A stretch of 64,000 bases of DNA from Euclidia mi (GCA_944739405.2 OX123186.2:39665551-39729550), one strand, 5' to 3'. Positions 24,760 through 36,667 are shown, numbered from the stretch's first letter. The notes: generated from the sequence alone by a model not told the origin. Numbers and translations are program-made.

Positions 24760-26800
24760 ACTTTACAAACGGTATCTACAACACTTAAAGATTTTTTAAC
24801 TCAATTCAAAATAGGCTGGAAAACCATCTCTGTATTTCACTCACGTTTTCACATCACCGTGAAAAGCAACATACATATATTTACCGGCCTTTCCCGACAA
24901 ACTTTCCTGCTAATTATCTTCTCAACTTCTCGATTAACGAACTTCGGTACTCTTCGCAAAGGCGGCGTAAATTATATACGTCTAACTTCATTACCGCACG
25001 CAGAAGACGCTCGCAAATCGACGTGATACATACTACATATTACGTGCTACTGCGGCCTCTAAGTTATTAGGGTTAGCTCGTCAAGTTGTTGAATAGAGTT
25101 ATTTGTATTTAGTAAGTGGCTAGTAGAGGGTACAACGGTACGGAATTATTTGTACTGAGTATTTTATTGTTGAAAGTTTTAAAATTACTTACTTGTCGAG
25201 CTGCATTGCGGCTGCTTACAAAGTATCATATCACGAACGCAATTAGGTTTACCACGTACTTCAAACTAGTTTTTGTGGCATTCGACGAATGAATCATCGA
25301 CATACAATCCGTCAACGTGGAGTCAACGATTTATTACTTTAAGATAAGTGTATAAAAATTACTTGACCTAATGTGTTAGCCTTAAACGTTGCAGCACAGT
25401 TTTTCTTTTAAATAATAAAACGCTGATATAACTTAGTGTTCATGGTTCATGCGCTGTGTAAATATGGCTTAAAGATAGTAAATGATAAACTAATAAGACC
25501 ACCGGCCGAAGCACTTCCGCTCTTTGCTACATTTATGTAAAAAAATGTGATTGAATATAAGAATAAGGTAAAGTTTAGGTAGAGGAGAGTTAGGTTTGCA
25601 ACGCAAGAGTATTGTATTTTGTATTTGATAAATATTTTTTTCAATTTATTACAAGCACCTATTATCAATTATCTCTATATCACCCGAAATTGACTTGAAG
25701 AGATTGTATTGCAAATAAAGGCCGCCTTTGTGCCTAAAACACTTTTGTTGTGCAAAAAGTTAAATACACAATGTTAGCATCCCTGGCGTCTTTAGACTTG
25801 GGCTAGCCGGTCACCATCAGACATGAGGTATCTCTTTTGCCTTCTTAGTTATACAGATAGATCATGTTTTCCATGTCCTTGTACTATCATACTCATTGAG
25901 GTGTATTTAGGCCCAAAACACGAATACTTTATCAGACGTAAGTACAAATTCAACTTTAATTAAAAGCACTTACAAATGAGCAGCCATTTCTACCAATTCC
26001 ATCAACATACGAAATAAATAACATTTGCAATGAAACTTGTATTCCATTGTCATTCCAATTACTGTCGGAAAGTTAAACATATACAAAAACCAAATAAAAT
26101 CATTCGTATCGAAAATTAATCCAATTAGTGCTATAACGAATGGTGTTCGGCGTTCAGTGCCCTTAATACGCATCTGTTAAACTTCTACAAAGCTCTCGTA
26201 ACCATTTTCAAAACTAACTATTCGTAAAATATAAAAACATTTTTGTCCGACATAGAATATCATATTTTATTTGAAACAAAAGTAAAATGCATAAAATATT
26301 GTTTCAAATGTTACAACAACATTTAGCAAATAAATCCTGTTTACAAAAATATTTATTTATTAATATTTCTATGGAATATTGTCTCTTGTTTTCGATGGTA
26401 TAAAGTCAACAACTTATGTGCTCATGCTCAAGCAAAATGGTTCACTCAGACGTCGGTAGGCATGTATTATTAACGTCCAGCTGTACGTAAAACTCCAAGT
26501 AAAGAAACTATGAAATTTTGCATGAAGGTATTTTGCAATTTAGGCACTTAAAAGATGAGGTTTTCAAAGTTCTACATAACGTGTTATCCATATTGGGGGA
26601 AGAAAATATGGCAATTGTATAGGCAAAGCCCCGGGATAAAACTAGTTTGACAATCTACTATAAATCGAAAGTATTTAAATTACTAACACTCATTAGTTCA
26701 CTTTGAGTAGCTTGCTAGTGTTAGAGTAAATAATAATTATAGTTATCGTAGTCATTGAGACACTACGACGCTACGAATGTCTACGACGAGCTACGAATAG
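24760..26800. other. Flanking DNA inside unit A, no gene
   Basis: No coding region recognised. The stretch precedes the candidate LTR and is repeated at 31543-33583. A degraded generic repeat phrase (gcatccctggcg..ggtcaccatcagac) occurs near 25780-25830. Confidence 0.45.
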
Positions 26801-26811
26801 TTACGGACAAT

Positions 26812-27303
26812 TGTGGGTCAGCGCACGGCACTTTTTGGTAATCATCATGGCTTATATAATACTAGGTAAGAAAATTACATTTAAAATCTTTTTATCCACA
26901 GATAAATGTATAAAGTATAGCCACCAATTGTAAAAAAAACTTAGCAATGGGAAATATCGTAAAAATACATACTTCGAAAGGAGATACGTAACTTCATATT
27001 TATGTGTATAGTGTAATTACGAAAGTATATGAAGGGTACTGTTATATATTAAAATACATGCTTTGATATATAAAATAAAATGCCTTAATTAACAGTTTTG
27101 TGCAACATGTGTATAGGTAACTATTTTCTATTCAGTCAGCATTTGCGCCATCCTGTTGTTTTCCATTACTAATTGCGTCAGTGTGGATTTGAACGTCGTC
27201 GTGGATACTTATATTTTCAATTTCGATTGTAGAAATTATAATAAATATCTTTTCGGTGTCATAAAATATTAAAAAAAACCGAATGTTGACCCACCCCGTA
27301 ACA
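26812..27303 (+). repeat. Candidate 5' LTR of the Gypsy-like element (unit A)
   Basis: It begins TGTGGGTCA and ends TGACCCACCCCGTAACA, so it has TG..CA ends with a short inverted repeat. A TATA-like word (cttatataatac) lies near the start and an AT-rich polyadenylation-like region near the end. It is followed after one base by TGGTGTCAGAAG, a typical primer-binding-site type sequence. No 3' LTR was found to confirm it. Confidence 0.55.
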
Positions 27304-27343
27304 GTGGTGTCAGAAGGGATACAGCAATCGTATCCCATATTTA

Positions 27344-28222
27344 GGCTGGTTTCAGGGTCACGCGTTTTCCCCCCCGTGGGATCTCCACCTTGTCGTGGTG
27401 GGAGGGCTCAGTACCCATGGTTAGGTCACCCACGGTGAAGCTAAGCGAGATCCCAGAAGTGGACACTCCGCGTGGGCTTGACGGACGCCTGCGCAGGATG
27501 CGTCCAACGGTGCGGGTGCGGGAGACAGTTCTGTCTGTCCCTCGCAGTCGGGTGCGGTCGCGGGAGGAGAGGCATGTCGGTGTTGCGTTGCCGCGCGCCC
27601 TATTTCCCGCGACCAAATGGGGGCGCACCATTCGATGCGTCGCGGTGGGGCCGCAGAGGAAGAGGAGATGCGGTGTTGCGTTGCCGTCCTCCCTATCCTC
27701 TGCGGCCGCTGGGCGTTTTGGCGGCGGAGTCCAACACCTTAATCCGTCGCCAAGGGGGTTTTGTTCGGGGCCCGCCTGACCATCTGGCGGGCCAATACCC
27801 GTCGGAGGGTGGCGACGAGTGCTTTGGTGATGCCCCACCCTCCGACACACGGGTACATGGCGGAAGTCGAGGTGGTTTTTAGTGGAAACACCACATACTC
27901 CGGCTCTTATTTCCCCCAAGAGTCGGAGATCCGAAGGGATTTTCCACCTCGTAAAACAAAAAAAAAAAAAAAGGGTCACGCGTTTGACCGGCGCCGGCCA
28001 CACGCGCGCGCTTACAATTACACTAGATTAGTAGTAGCGTTTCATAGTCACGCATTTCAAACGCGCCGCGTGTGAGACGCGCGCCGTCGGCCGGCGCTGC
28101 CGAAGCTTCATACATTGCAAAGAGAAACGCGAACTCGTTTCACAGTGGCCCGCGCGCTAAACGCGCTGTTTGACCGGCGCCGGCCACCGGCGCGTGCCGC
28201 GCGCGTCACTCTGAAACCAGCC
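27344..28222. mobile_element. Harbinger-type MITE, interrupted (unit A)
   Basis: Inverted ends GGCTGGTTTCAGGGTCACGCG (left, first 20 used) and ..GTCACTCTGAAACCAGCC (right) are flanked by TTA on both sides (27341-27343, 28223-28225), the TWA target of PIF/Harbinger elements. Without the nested retroposon it would be about 261 bp. The interior is very CpG-rich, with GACCGGCGCCGGCCA repeated near both ends. Confidence 0.82.
27368..27972 (+). mobile_element. GC-rich structured poly-A retroposon inside the MITE (unit A)
   Basis: A 13-bp target-site duplication gggtcacgcgttt lies at 27355-27367 and 27973-27985, inside the MITE. The sense strand is plus and ends in a poly-A tract. Perfect stems are 27385-27389/27397-27401, 27556-27565/27605-27614, 27649-27660/27696-27707, 27769-27776/27786-27793 and 27801-27812/27835-27846. 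The second and third loops share GTGTTGCGTTGCCG (27580, 27673). The start (27378-27393) and the end (27936-27952) are imperfect direct repeats. No conserved protein is evident. Confidence 0.88.
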
Positions 28223-28225
28223 TTA

Positions 28226-28876
28226 AATACGCGGAGTGCGTTTCTGAACTTTTTGTGAACTTACAAATCTTTACAAACTCTTGCTGTGCAACATCACGAA
28301 CTTTGTATCCTGCTGCATGCTGGTGGAACTGCGACAGTAAGTCTTAACGATAAGTGAGCCTGCCATCCTCTAACGTGTAGCCTCCCGGAGGTCGTCACCG
28401 CGTGTTACACTCGCCACGTTTCACCACCACGTGCTATCACAACGTGGTCATTGCTACTCCCGATTCTTACCTGACTGTGTAGTCGGGTCCCGCTGCAGAA
28501 ATTCTGTGCGACTAGGTACTTACCTGGTCGGTGCTGCTGCGGCGCGCACTGTCTGTTGCGCCATATACCGGTCCTCGTTGCTGCCCAGGCGCCGTTAGCG
28601 TACTGCCTGTACGCCACGTACCCAACTGCGCTGCTGCCCCAGGGCCCTGTTGACACGCTGTTGCGCGTCCAGTGCCCCTCACTTACCTGGATCCTGACCT
28701 GCGCGAAATCTGCGATGTACGCCACACACCGACTCGCTGCGTTGCTGTGAGTTGAATATTTTATAATTGTTACTGCAAATCCTAATTTTATTTTAATTCA
28801 AATATCATTCCTTTTTCATCCTTGCTTATAATTCTAGATTTCCTTGTTTAATCGTAATTTAATTTTGATTTCCATA
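28226..28876 (+). other. Leader region of the Gypsy-like element (unit A)
   Basis: Between the MITE and the gag start there is no conserved protein. Overlapping frames on both strands at 28405-28750 are by-products of GC-rich sequence. The region would be the 5' untranslated leader of the retroelement RNA. Confidence 0.5.
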
Positions 28877-29740
28877 ATGTCTAAAACTGAGATTACTCCT
28901 ACTGAAGAATATCCTATAAAAATTCTTTGCGATTTTATTGATACATAATGGAGATCGTGAGACCTTGACGGCATTCCTAACGAATTGTCAAAATTCATTA
29001 AATCTTGCATCAGAAACTCAGAAGAAATTACTGCTTAAGTATATTTTATCTAAACTGCGAGGAAAAGCTCAAATAGCTTGTTCTAGTAAAGTGTTTGAAG
29101 ATTTTAATTCATTACAGGCTTTCCTTCGTAAAAACTTTGGCGAAAGGAAGCATTACAGTCATTTATTTTTCAAATTGCAATCTTGTACTTGTTGTAAATG
29201 AAACAGTGTCACAATTTTCGTTGTTTATAGAGACCTGTCTCACAGATATGCAGACAGAAATTCTTAATACCGAATCATTAAAAAAAGATTTGCGCGGTCG
29301 AATTGCAATGACGAAAGACCTTGCCCTTCACACTTTTACATTAGGGCAACAACCGAGACTTAGTAATATGGTGCGGTGTAGAAATCCAAAAAATCTAAAT
29401 GACGCCATTAATATTGCTATGAAGGAGGAAAATATTAAACATTTTACTCTCAAGGTCTCTCCGAAAGGTGCTAAGATGTGTAAATTTTGTAACAAACCAG
29501 GCCATTTAGAGAGTGAATGTCTGATGAAAAAATCCCAGACCAAGCCTTAATCTTCGCCCAATTTCCAATCTCAACAAAACCTCAAGCCGTATCAATCCTC
29601 AGATATTACTTGTAGATATTGTAAAAAGCCGGGTAACGATATTTATCAATGTTATAAACGTAAATATAATAATTCTAAGTCTAAAAATAGCGACGCCTCA
29701 ATGCAACACAATATCGTGTCGCTACCCGATCAATCTGAAT
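28877..29740 (+). pseudogene. Degraded gag of a Ty3/Gypsy-like element (unit A)
   Basis: Gag coats the element RNA and assembles into particles. From the ATG at 28877 the frame stops after 23 codons and shifts by one base, then shifts again near 29185. The parts include a capsid-like helical region (LRGKAQIACSSKVF..LQAFLRKNFGERKHY), a second capsid part (29200-29440) and a zinc knuckle CKFCNKPGHLESEC (CX2CX4HX4C, ~29480). A second knuckle CRYCKKPGNDIYQC has Asn in place of His. A stop at about 29548 separates the knuckles. The fragment is therefore not functional. Confidence 0.82.
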
Positions 29741-29884
29741 CGTAGGAAGAAACGCAAGAACATAATGACGATTTAAACTAGAGAGTCGGGTATCGTCTTT
29801 GTGCCGCCATATGCCCGACCGTATTCAAGGCACAGTAAAACCTCTTATTAAAAATTCACATACCAAATCTAAGTTCTATACTGC

Positions 29885-30135
29885 CAATCGGCAGGGTAAC
29901 CAGCCCCAAATCGAAGGTTATTCTCGTTCTTTAAAAGTCATGCAACAGGGTAGCCAGCCCCAAATCGAAGGCAATTCTCGTTCTCTAATAGCCATGCGAC
30001 AGGGTAACCAGCCCCAAATCGAAGGCAATTCTCGTTCTTTAAACGCCATGCGACAGGGTAGCCAGCCCCAAATCGAAGGCAATTCTCGTTCTTTAAACGC
30101 CATGCGACAGGGTAGCCAGCCCCAAATCGAAGGCG
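29885..30135 (+). repeat. 54-bp tandem repeats in the gag-pol linker (unit A)
   Basis: Four to five copies of an 18-codon unit with the core QGSQPQIEGNSRSL start near 29892, 29947, 30001, 30055 and 30109. The frame 29799-30335 stays open through them, which suggests expansion while coding was maintained. It has no link to CRISPR. Confidence 0.9.
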
Positions 30136-30303
30136 AACTCATCGTAAATAAAACTCAAAATACTCCGCCAGGAATCTCTGAATCTGCAAACTCTAATCTT
30201 TCAAAAAATCTAAAAAATTTCACCCCAATTTACGAAATCAAGTCTTACAAAATCTCCTTACCTCACGTATTCCTTAATATTTACAAATCACTCGAACAAA
30301 CCT

Positions 30304-30869
30304 TTGTGTTTTCTAAACGAGAGTACTGGAGCTAGTGTTAGTATAGTTAAACTTCAAAATTTTAACTCAGTGCCATCTTTATCTGACAATAAAATCAAAC
30401 TCAAGGGGCTGAGCGAAGATGACTCCTATTATGAAACGTTAGGGTCATTCGAAGTCAGATTTAAATACATTTTACAATCAAATTCTGAACTTATTTTTAA
30501 TTATATTTTACATGCTGTTAGCAATAAAATAAAACTTGATTACGACGGTATTCTGGGTAACGATTTTCTAAAAGCTCTAGATTGTGATGTTAAATATTCT
30601 CAAAATTCATTATTAATTAAAGGTCACCTTTACCGTTAAATTTTAGTCATCTTACATACATTATTCCACCTCATTCCGAAGCGATCGTCGAATATTCCGT
30701 ATCAAATTCTTTAGACGAACTAAGATCTATGAAGGAAGGATTAGTTTTAGACCACAAGTATTCGGAAGGAGTTTATTTAGCAAATTGCATAATTTCTTTG
30801 AAACCTAATAGTCGTGTTAATATTTCGGTACTCAATACCACAGAATCAGAGGTTGTTTTTAAAAATTAT
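30304..30869 (+). pseudogene. Retropepsin-like protease remnant (unit A)
   Basis: The frame has the flanks of an aspartic protease active site, STGASVSIV, but the residue expected to be the catalytic Asp reads Ser. A later YDGILGNDFLKAL block is the usual C-terminal signature of the fold. A stop at 30637-30639 interrupts the reading, and the linker towards RT continues in another frame until the SINE insertion at 30870. The enzyme would cleave the polyprotein, but this copy cannot. Confidence 0.75.
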
Positions 30870-31051
30870 GCAAACATACATACATAGTCTCACGCCTATA
30901 ACCCCGAAGAGGTAGGCAGAGGTGTATTTCTACACCCACTTTTCGCCAGATATACTTTAGTACCACGTAATAAGGGGCGAGCTTATTGCCGTACCGGGCA
31001 CATTTCTAGACTCCGTGCTGCTACTGAGAATTTCGTGACAGAAAAACCCAA
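30870..31051 (-). mobile_element. SINE with RTE tail inserted in pol (unit A)
   Basis: An 11-bp target-site duplication ttaaaaattat lies at 30859-30869 and 31052-31062. The (TATG)n tail faces left (tacatacataca) and the body lacks the tRNA head, so the copy is 5' truncated on the minus strand. Confidence 0.9.
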
Positions 31052-31129
31052 TTAAAAATTATAATGTCCATTCCCTACGAGACGGTTACTTTACAATCCC
31101 AAATTATTAATTAATAAAATCCTTTATAT

Positions 31130-31532
31130 ATGAATAGTCTAGTTTGCACTCCTCCTAAAAGGTCGCAACAAGTATTAGACCTCATCCGAACAGAACATTT
31201 AAATCCTGAAGAGACAAAATGCCTCTTAGAATGTTGTGCCGATTATACAGGTATGTTCTACCTCGAGAGCGAGCCCTTAACCTGTTCCAATGCCATCGAA
31301 CATTCTATCAGCACCGGTGACGCTGCTCCAATCCGTGCAAAATTAAATAGGTTCCCCGAATATTACAAGGCCGAAGTTGAGAGTCAAATAAAGAAAATGC
31401 TCGAGCAGGATATAATACGGCCCTCAAAATCTTCTTGGAGTGCCCCTATTTGGGTCTTGCCTAAAAAGATAGACGCGTCAGGTAAACAAAAATGGAGAAT
31501 AGTAATCGATTACAGAAAACTAAATGATGTAA
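31130..31532 (+). pseudogene. N-terminal part of Gypsy-like RT, cut by the duplication junction
   Basis: The frame reads the connection and fingers of a Ty3/Gypsy reverse transcriptase: IEHSISTGDAAPIRAKLNRF, IIRPSKSSWSAPIWVLPKK and KWRIVIDYRKLNDVT. After 31532 the frame enters the start of unit B and stops at 31582. The palm with YLDD is absent here and lies only after unit B. Confidence 0.9.
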
Positions 31533-33594
31533 CTCTTTCACCACTTTACAAACGGTATCTACAACACTTAAAGATTTTTTAACTCAATTCAAAATAGGCT
31601 GGAAAACCATCTCTGTATTTCACTCACGTTTTCACATCACCGTGAAAAGCAACATACATATATTTACCGGCCTTTCCCGACAAACTTTCCTGCTAATTAT
31701 CTTCTCAACTTCTCGATTAACGAACTTCGGTACTCTTCGCAAAGGCGGCGTAAATTATATACGTCTAACTTCATTACCGCACGCAGAAGACGCTCGCAAA
31801 TCGACGTGATACATACTACATATTACGTGCTACTGCGGCCTCTAAGTTATTAGGGTTAGCTCGTCAAGTTGTTGAATAGAGTTATTTGTATTTAGTAAGT
31901 GGCTAGTAGAGGGTACAACGGTACGGAATTATTTGTACTGAGTATTTTATTGTTGAAAGTTTTAAAATTACTTACTTGTCGAGCTGCATTGCGGCTGCTT
32001 ACAAAGTATCATATCACGAACGCAATTAGGTTTACCACGTACTTCAAACTAGTTTTTGTGGCATTCGACGAATGAATCATCGACATACAATCCGTCAACG
32101 TGGAGTCAACGATTTATTACTTTAAGATAAGTGTATAAAAATTACTTGACCTAATGTGTTAGCCTTAAACGTTGCAGCACAGTTTTTCTTTTAAATAATA
32201 AAACGCTGATATAACTTAGTGTTCATGGTTCATGCGCTGTGTAAATATGGCTTAAAGATAGTAAATGATAAACTAATAAGACCACCGGCCGAAGCACTTC
32301 CGCTCTTTGCTACATTTATGTAAAAAAATGTGATTGAATATAAGAATAAGGTAAAGTTTAGGTAGAGGAGAGTTAGGTTTGCAACGCAAGAGTATTGTAT
32401 TTTGTATTTGATAAATATTTTTTTCAATTTATTACAAGCACCTATTATCAATTATCTCTATATCACCCGAAATTGACTTGGAGAGATTGTATTGCAAATA
32501 AAGGCCGCCTTTGTGCCTAAAACACTTTTGTTGTGCAAAAAGTTAAATACACAATGTTAGCATCCCTGGCGTCTTTAGACTTGGGCTAGCCGGTCACCAT
32601 CAGACATGAGGTATCTCTTTTGCCTTCTTAGTTATACAGATAGATCATGTTTTCCATGTCCTTGTACTATCATACTCATTGAGGTGTATTTAGGCCCAAA
32701 ACACGAATACTTTATCAGACGTAAGTACAAATTCAACTTTAATTAAAAGCACTTACAAATGAGCAGCCATTTCTACCAATTCCATCAACATACGAAATAA
32801 ATAACATTTGCAATGAAACTTGTATTCCATTGTCATTCCAATTACTGTCGGAAAGTTAAACATATACAAAAACCAAATAAAATCATTCGTATCGAAAATT
32901 AATCCAATTAGTGCTATAACGAATGGTGTTCGGCGTTCAGTGCCCTTAATACGCATCTGTTAAACTTCTACAAAGCTCTCGTAACCATTTTCAAAACTAA
33001 CTATTCGTAAAATATAAAAACATTTTTGTCCGACATAGAATATCATATTTTATTTGAAACAAAAGTAAAATGCATAAAATATTGTTTCAAATGTTACAAC
33101 AACATTTAGCAAATAAATCCTGTTTACAAAAATATTTATTTATTAATATTTCTATGGAATATTGTCTCTTGTTTTCGATGGTATAAAATCAACAACTTAT
33201 GTGCTCATGCTCAAGCAAAATGGTTCACTCAGACGTCGGTAGGCATGTATTATTAACGTCCAGCTGTACGTAAAACTCCAAGTAAAGAAACTATGAAATT
33301 TTGCATGAAGGTATTTTGCAATTTAGGCACTTAAAAGATGAGGTTTTCAAAGTTCTACATAACGTGTTATCCATATTGGGGGAAGAAAATATGGCAATTG
33401 TATAGGCAAAGCCCCGGGATAAAACTAGTTTGACAATCTACTATAAATCGAAAGTATTTAAATTACTAACACTCATTAGTTCACTTTGAGTAGCTTGCTA
33501 GTGTTAGAGTAAATAATAATTATAGTTATCGTAGTCATTGAGACACTACGACGCTACGAATGTCTACGACGAGCTACGAATAGTTACGGACAAT

Positions 33595-34086
33595 TGTGGG
33601 TCAGCGCACGGCACTTTTTGGTAATCATCATGGCTTATATAATACTAGGTAAGAAAATTACATTTAAAATCTTTTTATCCACAGATAAATGTATAAAGTA
33701 TAGCCACCAATTGTAAAAAAAACTTAGCAATGGGAAATATCGTAAAAATACATACTTCGAAAGGAGATACGTAACTTCATATTTATGTGTATAGTGTAAT
33801 TACGAAAGTATATGAAGGGTACTGTTATATATTAAAATACATGCTTTGATATATAAAATAAAATGCCTTAATTAACAGTTTTGTGCAACATGTGTATAGG
33901 TAACTATTTTCTATTCAGTCAGCATTTGCGCCATCCTGTTGTTTTCCATTACTAATTGCGTCAGTGTGGATTTGAACGTCGTCGTGGATACTTATATTTT
34001 CAATTTCGATTGTAGAAATTATAATAAATATCTTTTCGGTGTCATAAAATATTAAAAAAAACCGAATGTTGACCCACCCCGTAACA
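33595..34086 (+). repeat. Candidate 5' LTR (unit B)
   Basis: Same sequence as 26812-27303, with TG..CA ends and the TGGTGTCAGAAG primer-site-like word following. Confidence 0.55.
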
Positions 34087-34126
34087 GTGGTGTCAGAAGG
34101 GATACAGCAATCGTATCCCATATTTA

Positions 34127-35005
34127 GGCTGGTTTCAGGGTCACGCGTTTTCCCCCCCGTGGGATCTCCACCTTGTCGTGGTGGGAGGGCTCAGTACCCA
34201 TGGTTAGGTCACCCACGGTGAAGCTAAGCGAGATCCCAGAAGTGGACACTCCGCGTGGGCTTGACGGACGCCTGCGCAGGATGCGTCCAACGGTGCGGGT
34301 GCGGGAGACAGTTCTGTCTGTCCCTCGCAGTCGGGTGCGGTCGCGGGAGGAGAGGCATGTCGGTGTTGCGTTGCCGCGCGCCCTATTTCCCGCGACCAAA
34401 TGGGGGCGCACCATTCGATGCGTCGCGGTGGGGCCGCAGAGGAAGAGGAGATGCGGTGTTGCGTTGCCGTCCTCCCTATCCTCTGCGGCCGCTGGGCGTT
34501 TTGGCGGCGGAGTCCAACACCTTAATCCGTCGCCAAGGGGGTTTTGTTCGGGGCCCGCCTGACCATCTGGCGGGCCAATACCCGTCGGAGGGTGGCGACG
34601 AGTGCTTTGGTGATGCCCCACCCTCCGACACACGGGTACATGGCGGAAGTCGAGGTGGTTTTTAGTGGAAACACCACATACTCCGGCTCTTATTTCCCCC
34701 AAGAGTCGGAGATCCGAAGGGATTTTCCACCTCGTAAAACAAAAAAAAAAAAAAAGGGTCACGCGTTTGACCGGCGCCGGCCACACGCGCGCGCTTACAA
34801 TTACACTAGATTAGTAGTAGCGTTTCATAGTCACGCATTTCAAACGCGCCGCGTGTGAGACGCGCGCCGTCGGCCGGCGCTGCCGAAGCTTCATACATTG
34901 CAAAGAGAAACGCGAACTCGTTTCACAGTGGCCCGCGCGCTAAACGCGCTGTTTGACCGGCGCCGGCCACCGGCGCGTGCCGCGCGCGTCACTCTGAAAC
35001 CAGCC
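34127..35005. mobile_element. Harbinger-type MITE, interrupted (unit B)
   Basis: Copy of 27344-28222 with TTA flanks at 34124-34126 and 35006-35008. It proves the insertion preceded the duplication. Confidence 0.82.
34151..34755 (+). mobile_element. GC-rich structured poly-A retroposon (unit B)
   Basis: Copy of 27368-27972, in the same place inside the MITE, with target-site duplications at 34138-34150 and 34756-34768. The A-tract has the same length as in unit A. Confidence 0.88.
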
Positions 35006-35659
35006 TTAAATACGCGGAGTGCGTTTCTGAACTTTTTGTGAACTTACAAATCTTTACAAACTCTTGCTGTGCAACATCACGAACTTTGTATCCTGCTGCA
35101 TGCTGGTGGAACTGCGACAGTAAGTCTTAACGATAAGTGAGCCTGCCATCCTCTAACGTGTAGCCTCCCGGAGGTCGTCACCGCGTGTTACACTCGCCAC
35201 GTTTCACCACCACGTGCTATCACAACGTGGTCATTGCTACTCCCGATTCTTACCTGACTGTGTAGTCGGGTCCCGCTGCAGAAATTCTGTGCGACTAGGT
35301 ACTTACCTGGTCGGTGCTGCTGCGGCGCGCACTGTCTGTTGCGCCATATACCGGTCCTCGTTGCTGCCCAGGCGCCGTTAGCGTACTGCCTGTACGCCAC
35401 GTACCCAACTGCGCTGCTGCCCCAGGGCCCTGTTGACACGCTGTTGCGCGTCCAGTGCCCCTCACTTACCTGGATCCTGACCTGCGCGAAATCTGCGATG
35501 TACGCCACACACCGACTCGCTGCGTTGCTGTGAGTTGAATATTTTATAATTGTTACTGCAAATCCTAATTTTATTTTAATTCAAATATCATTCCTTTTTC
35601 ATCCTTGCTTATAATTCTAGATTTCCTTGTTTAATCGTAATTTAATTTTGATTTCCATA

Positions 35660-36523
35660 ATGTCTAAAACTGAGATTACTCCTACTGAAGAATATCCTAT
35701 AAAAATTCTTTGCGATTTTATTGATACATAATGGAGATCGTGAGACCTTGACGGCATTCCTAACGAATTGTCAAAATTCATTAAATCTTGCATCAGAAAC
35801 TCAGAAGAAATTACTGCTTAAGTATATTTTATCTAAACTGCGAGGAAAAGCTCAAATAGCTTGTTCTAGTAAAGTGTTTGAAGATTTTAATTCATTACAG
35901 GCTTTCCTTCGTAAAAACTTTGGCGAAAGGAAGCATTACAGTCATTTATTTTTCAAATTGCAATCTTGTACTTGTTGTAAATGAAACAGTGTCACAATTT
36001 TCGTTGTTTATAGAGACCTGTCTCACAGATATGCAGACAGAAATTCTTAATACCGAATCATTAAAAAAAGATTTGCGCGGTCGAATTGCAATGACGAAAG
36101 ACCTTGCCCTTCACACTTTTACATTAGGGCAACAACCGAGACTTAGTAATATGGTGCGGTGTAGAAATCCAAAAAATCTAAATGACGCCATTAATATTGC
36201 TATGAAGGAGGAAAATATTAAACATTTTACTCTCAAGGTCTCTCCGAAAGGTGCTAAGATGTGTAAATTTTGTAACAAACCAGGCCATTTAGAGAGTGAA
36301 TGTCTGATGAAAAAATCCCAGACCAAGCCTTAATCTTCGCCCAATTTCCAATCTCAACAAAACCTCAAGCCGTATCAATCCTCAGATATTACTTGTAGAT
36401 ATTGTAAAAAGCCGGGTAACGATATTTATCAATGTTATAAACGTAAATATAATAATTCTAAGTCTAAAAATAGCGACGCCTCAATGCAACACAATATCGT
36501 GTCGCTACCCGATCAATCTGAAT
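35660..36523 (+). pseudogene. Degraded gag (unit B)
   Basis: Same frameshifts and early stop as the unit A gag, with zinc knuckle CKFCNKPGHLESEC and the defective second knuckle. Shared lesions show that the element was dead before duplication. Confidence 0.82.
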
Positions 36524-36667
36524 CGTAGGAAGAAACGCAAGAACATAATGACGATTTAAACTAGAGAGTCGGGTATCGTCTTTGTGCCGCCATATGCCCG
36601 ACCGTATTCAAGGCACAGTAAAACCTCTTATTAAAAATTCACATACCAAATCTAAGTTCTATACTGC

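Larger units (their letters stand above)
24750..31532. repeat. Tandem segmental duplication, unit A (6783 bp)
   Basis: Every feature from 24750 to 31532 recurs 6783 bp further on. The junction at 31532/31533 joins the end of unit A (..aaatgatgtaa) to the start of unit B (ctctttcaccac), with 1 bp (c) of microhomology. I noted only a few substitutions between units, for example at 25701/32484, 26407/33190 and 31008/37791. The unit includes about 2 kb of flank plus the 5' portion of a Gypsy-like element. Confidence 0.95.

Noticed and set aside
27341..28003. Long open frames (up to 220 codons) on both strands of the GC-rich retroposon
   Set aside because: Frames overlap on opposite strands, are not conserved as protein between copies and include the MITE flank; high GC explains them.
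28405..28750. Opposed open frames of 64-106 codons in the Gypsy leader
   Set aside because: They mirror each other on the two strands and have no recognisable domain.
29885..30135. CRISPR-like array
   Set aside because: The 54-bp units are contiguous coding repeats without spacers, in a eukaryotic genome.
29918..30142. Minus-strand frame with repeated SIWGWLPCRM units
   Set aside because: It is the complement of the gag-linker repeats.
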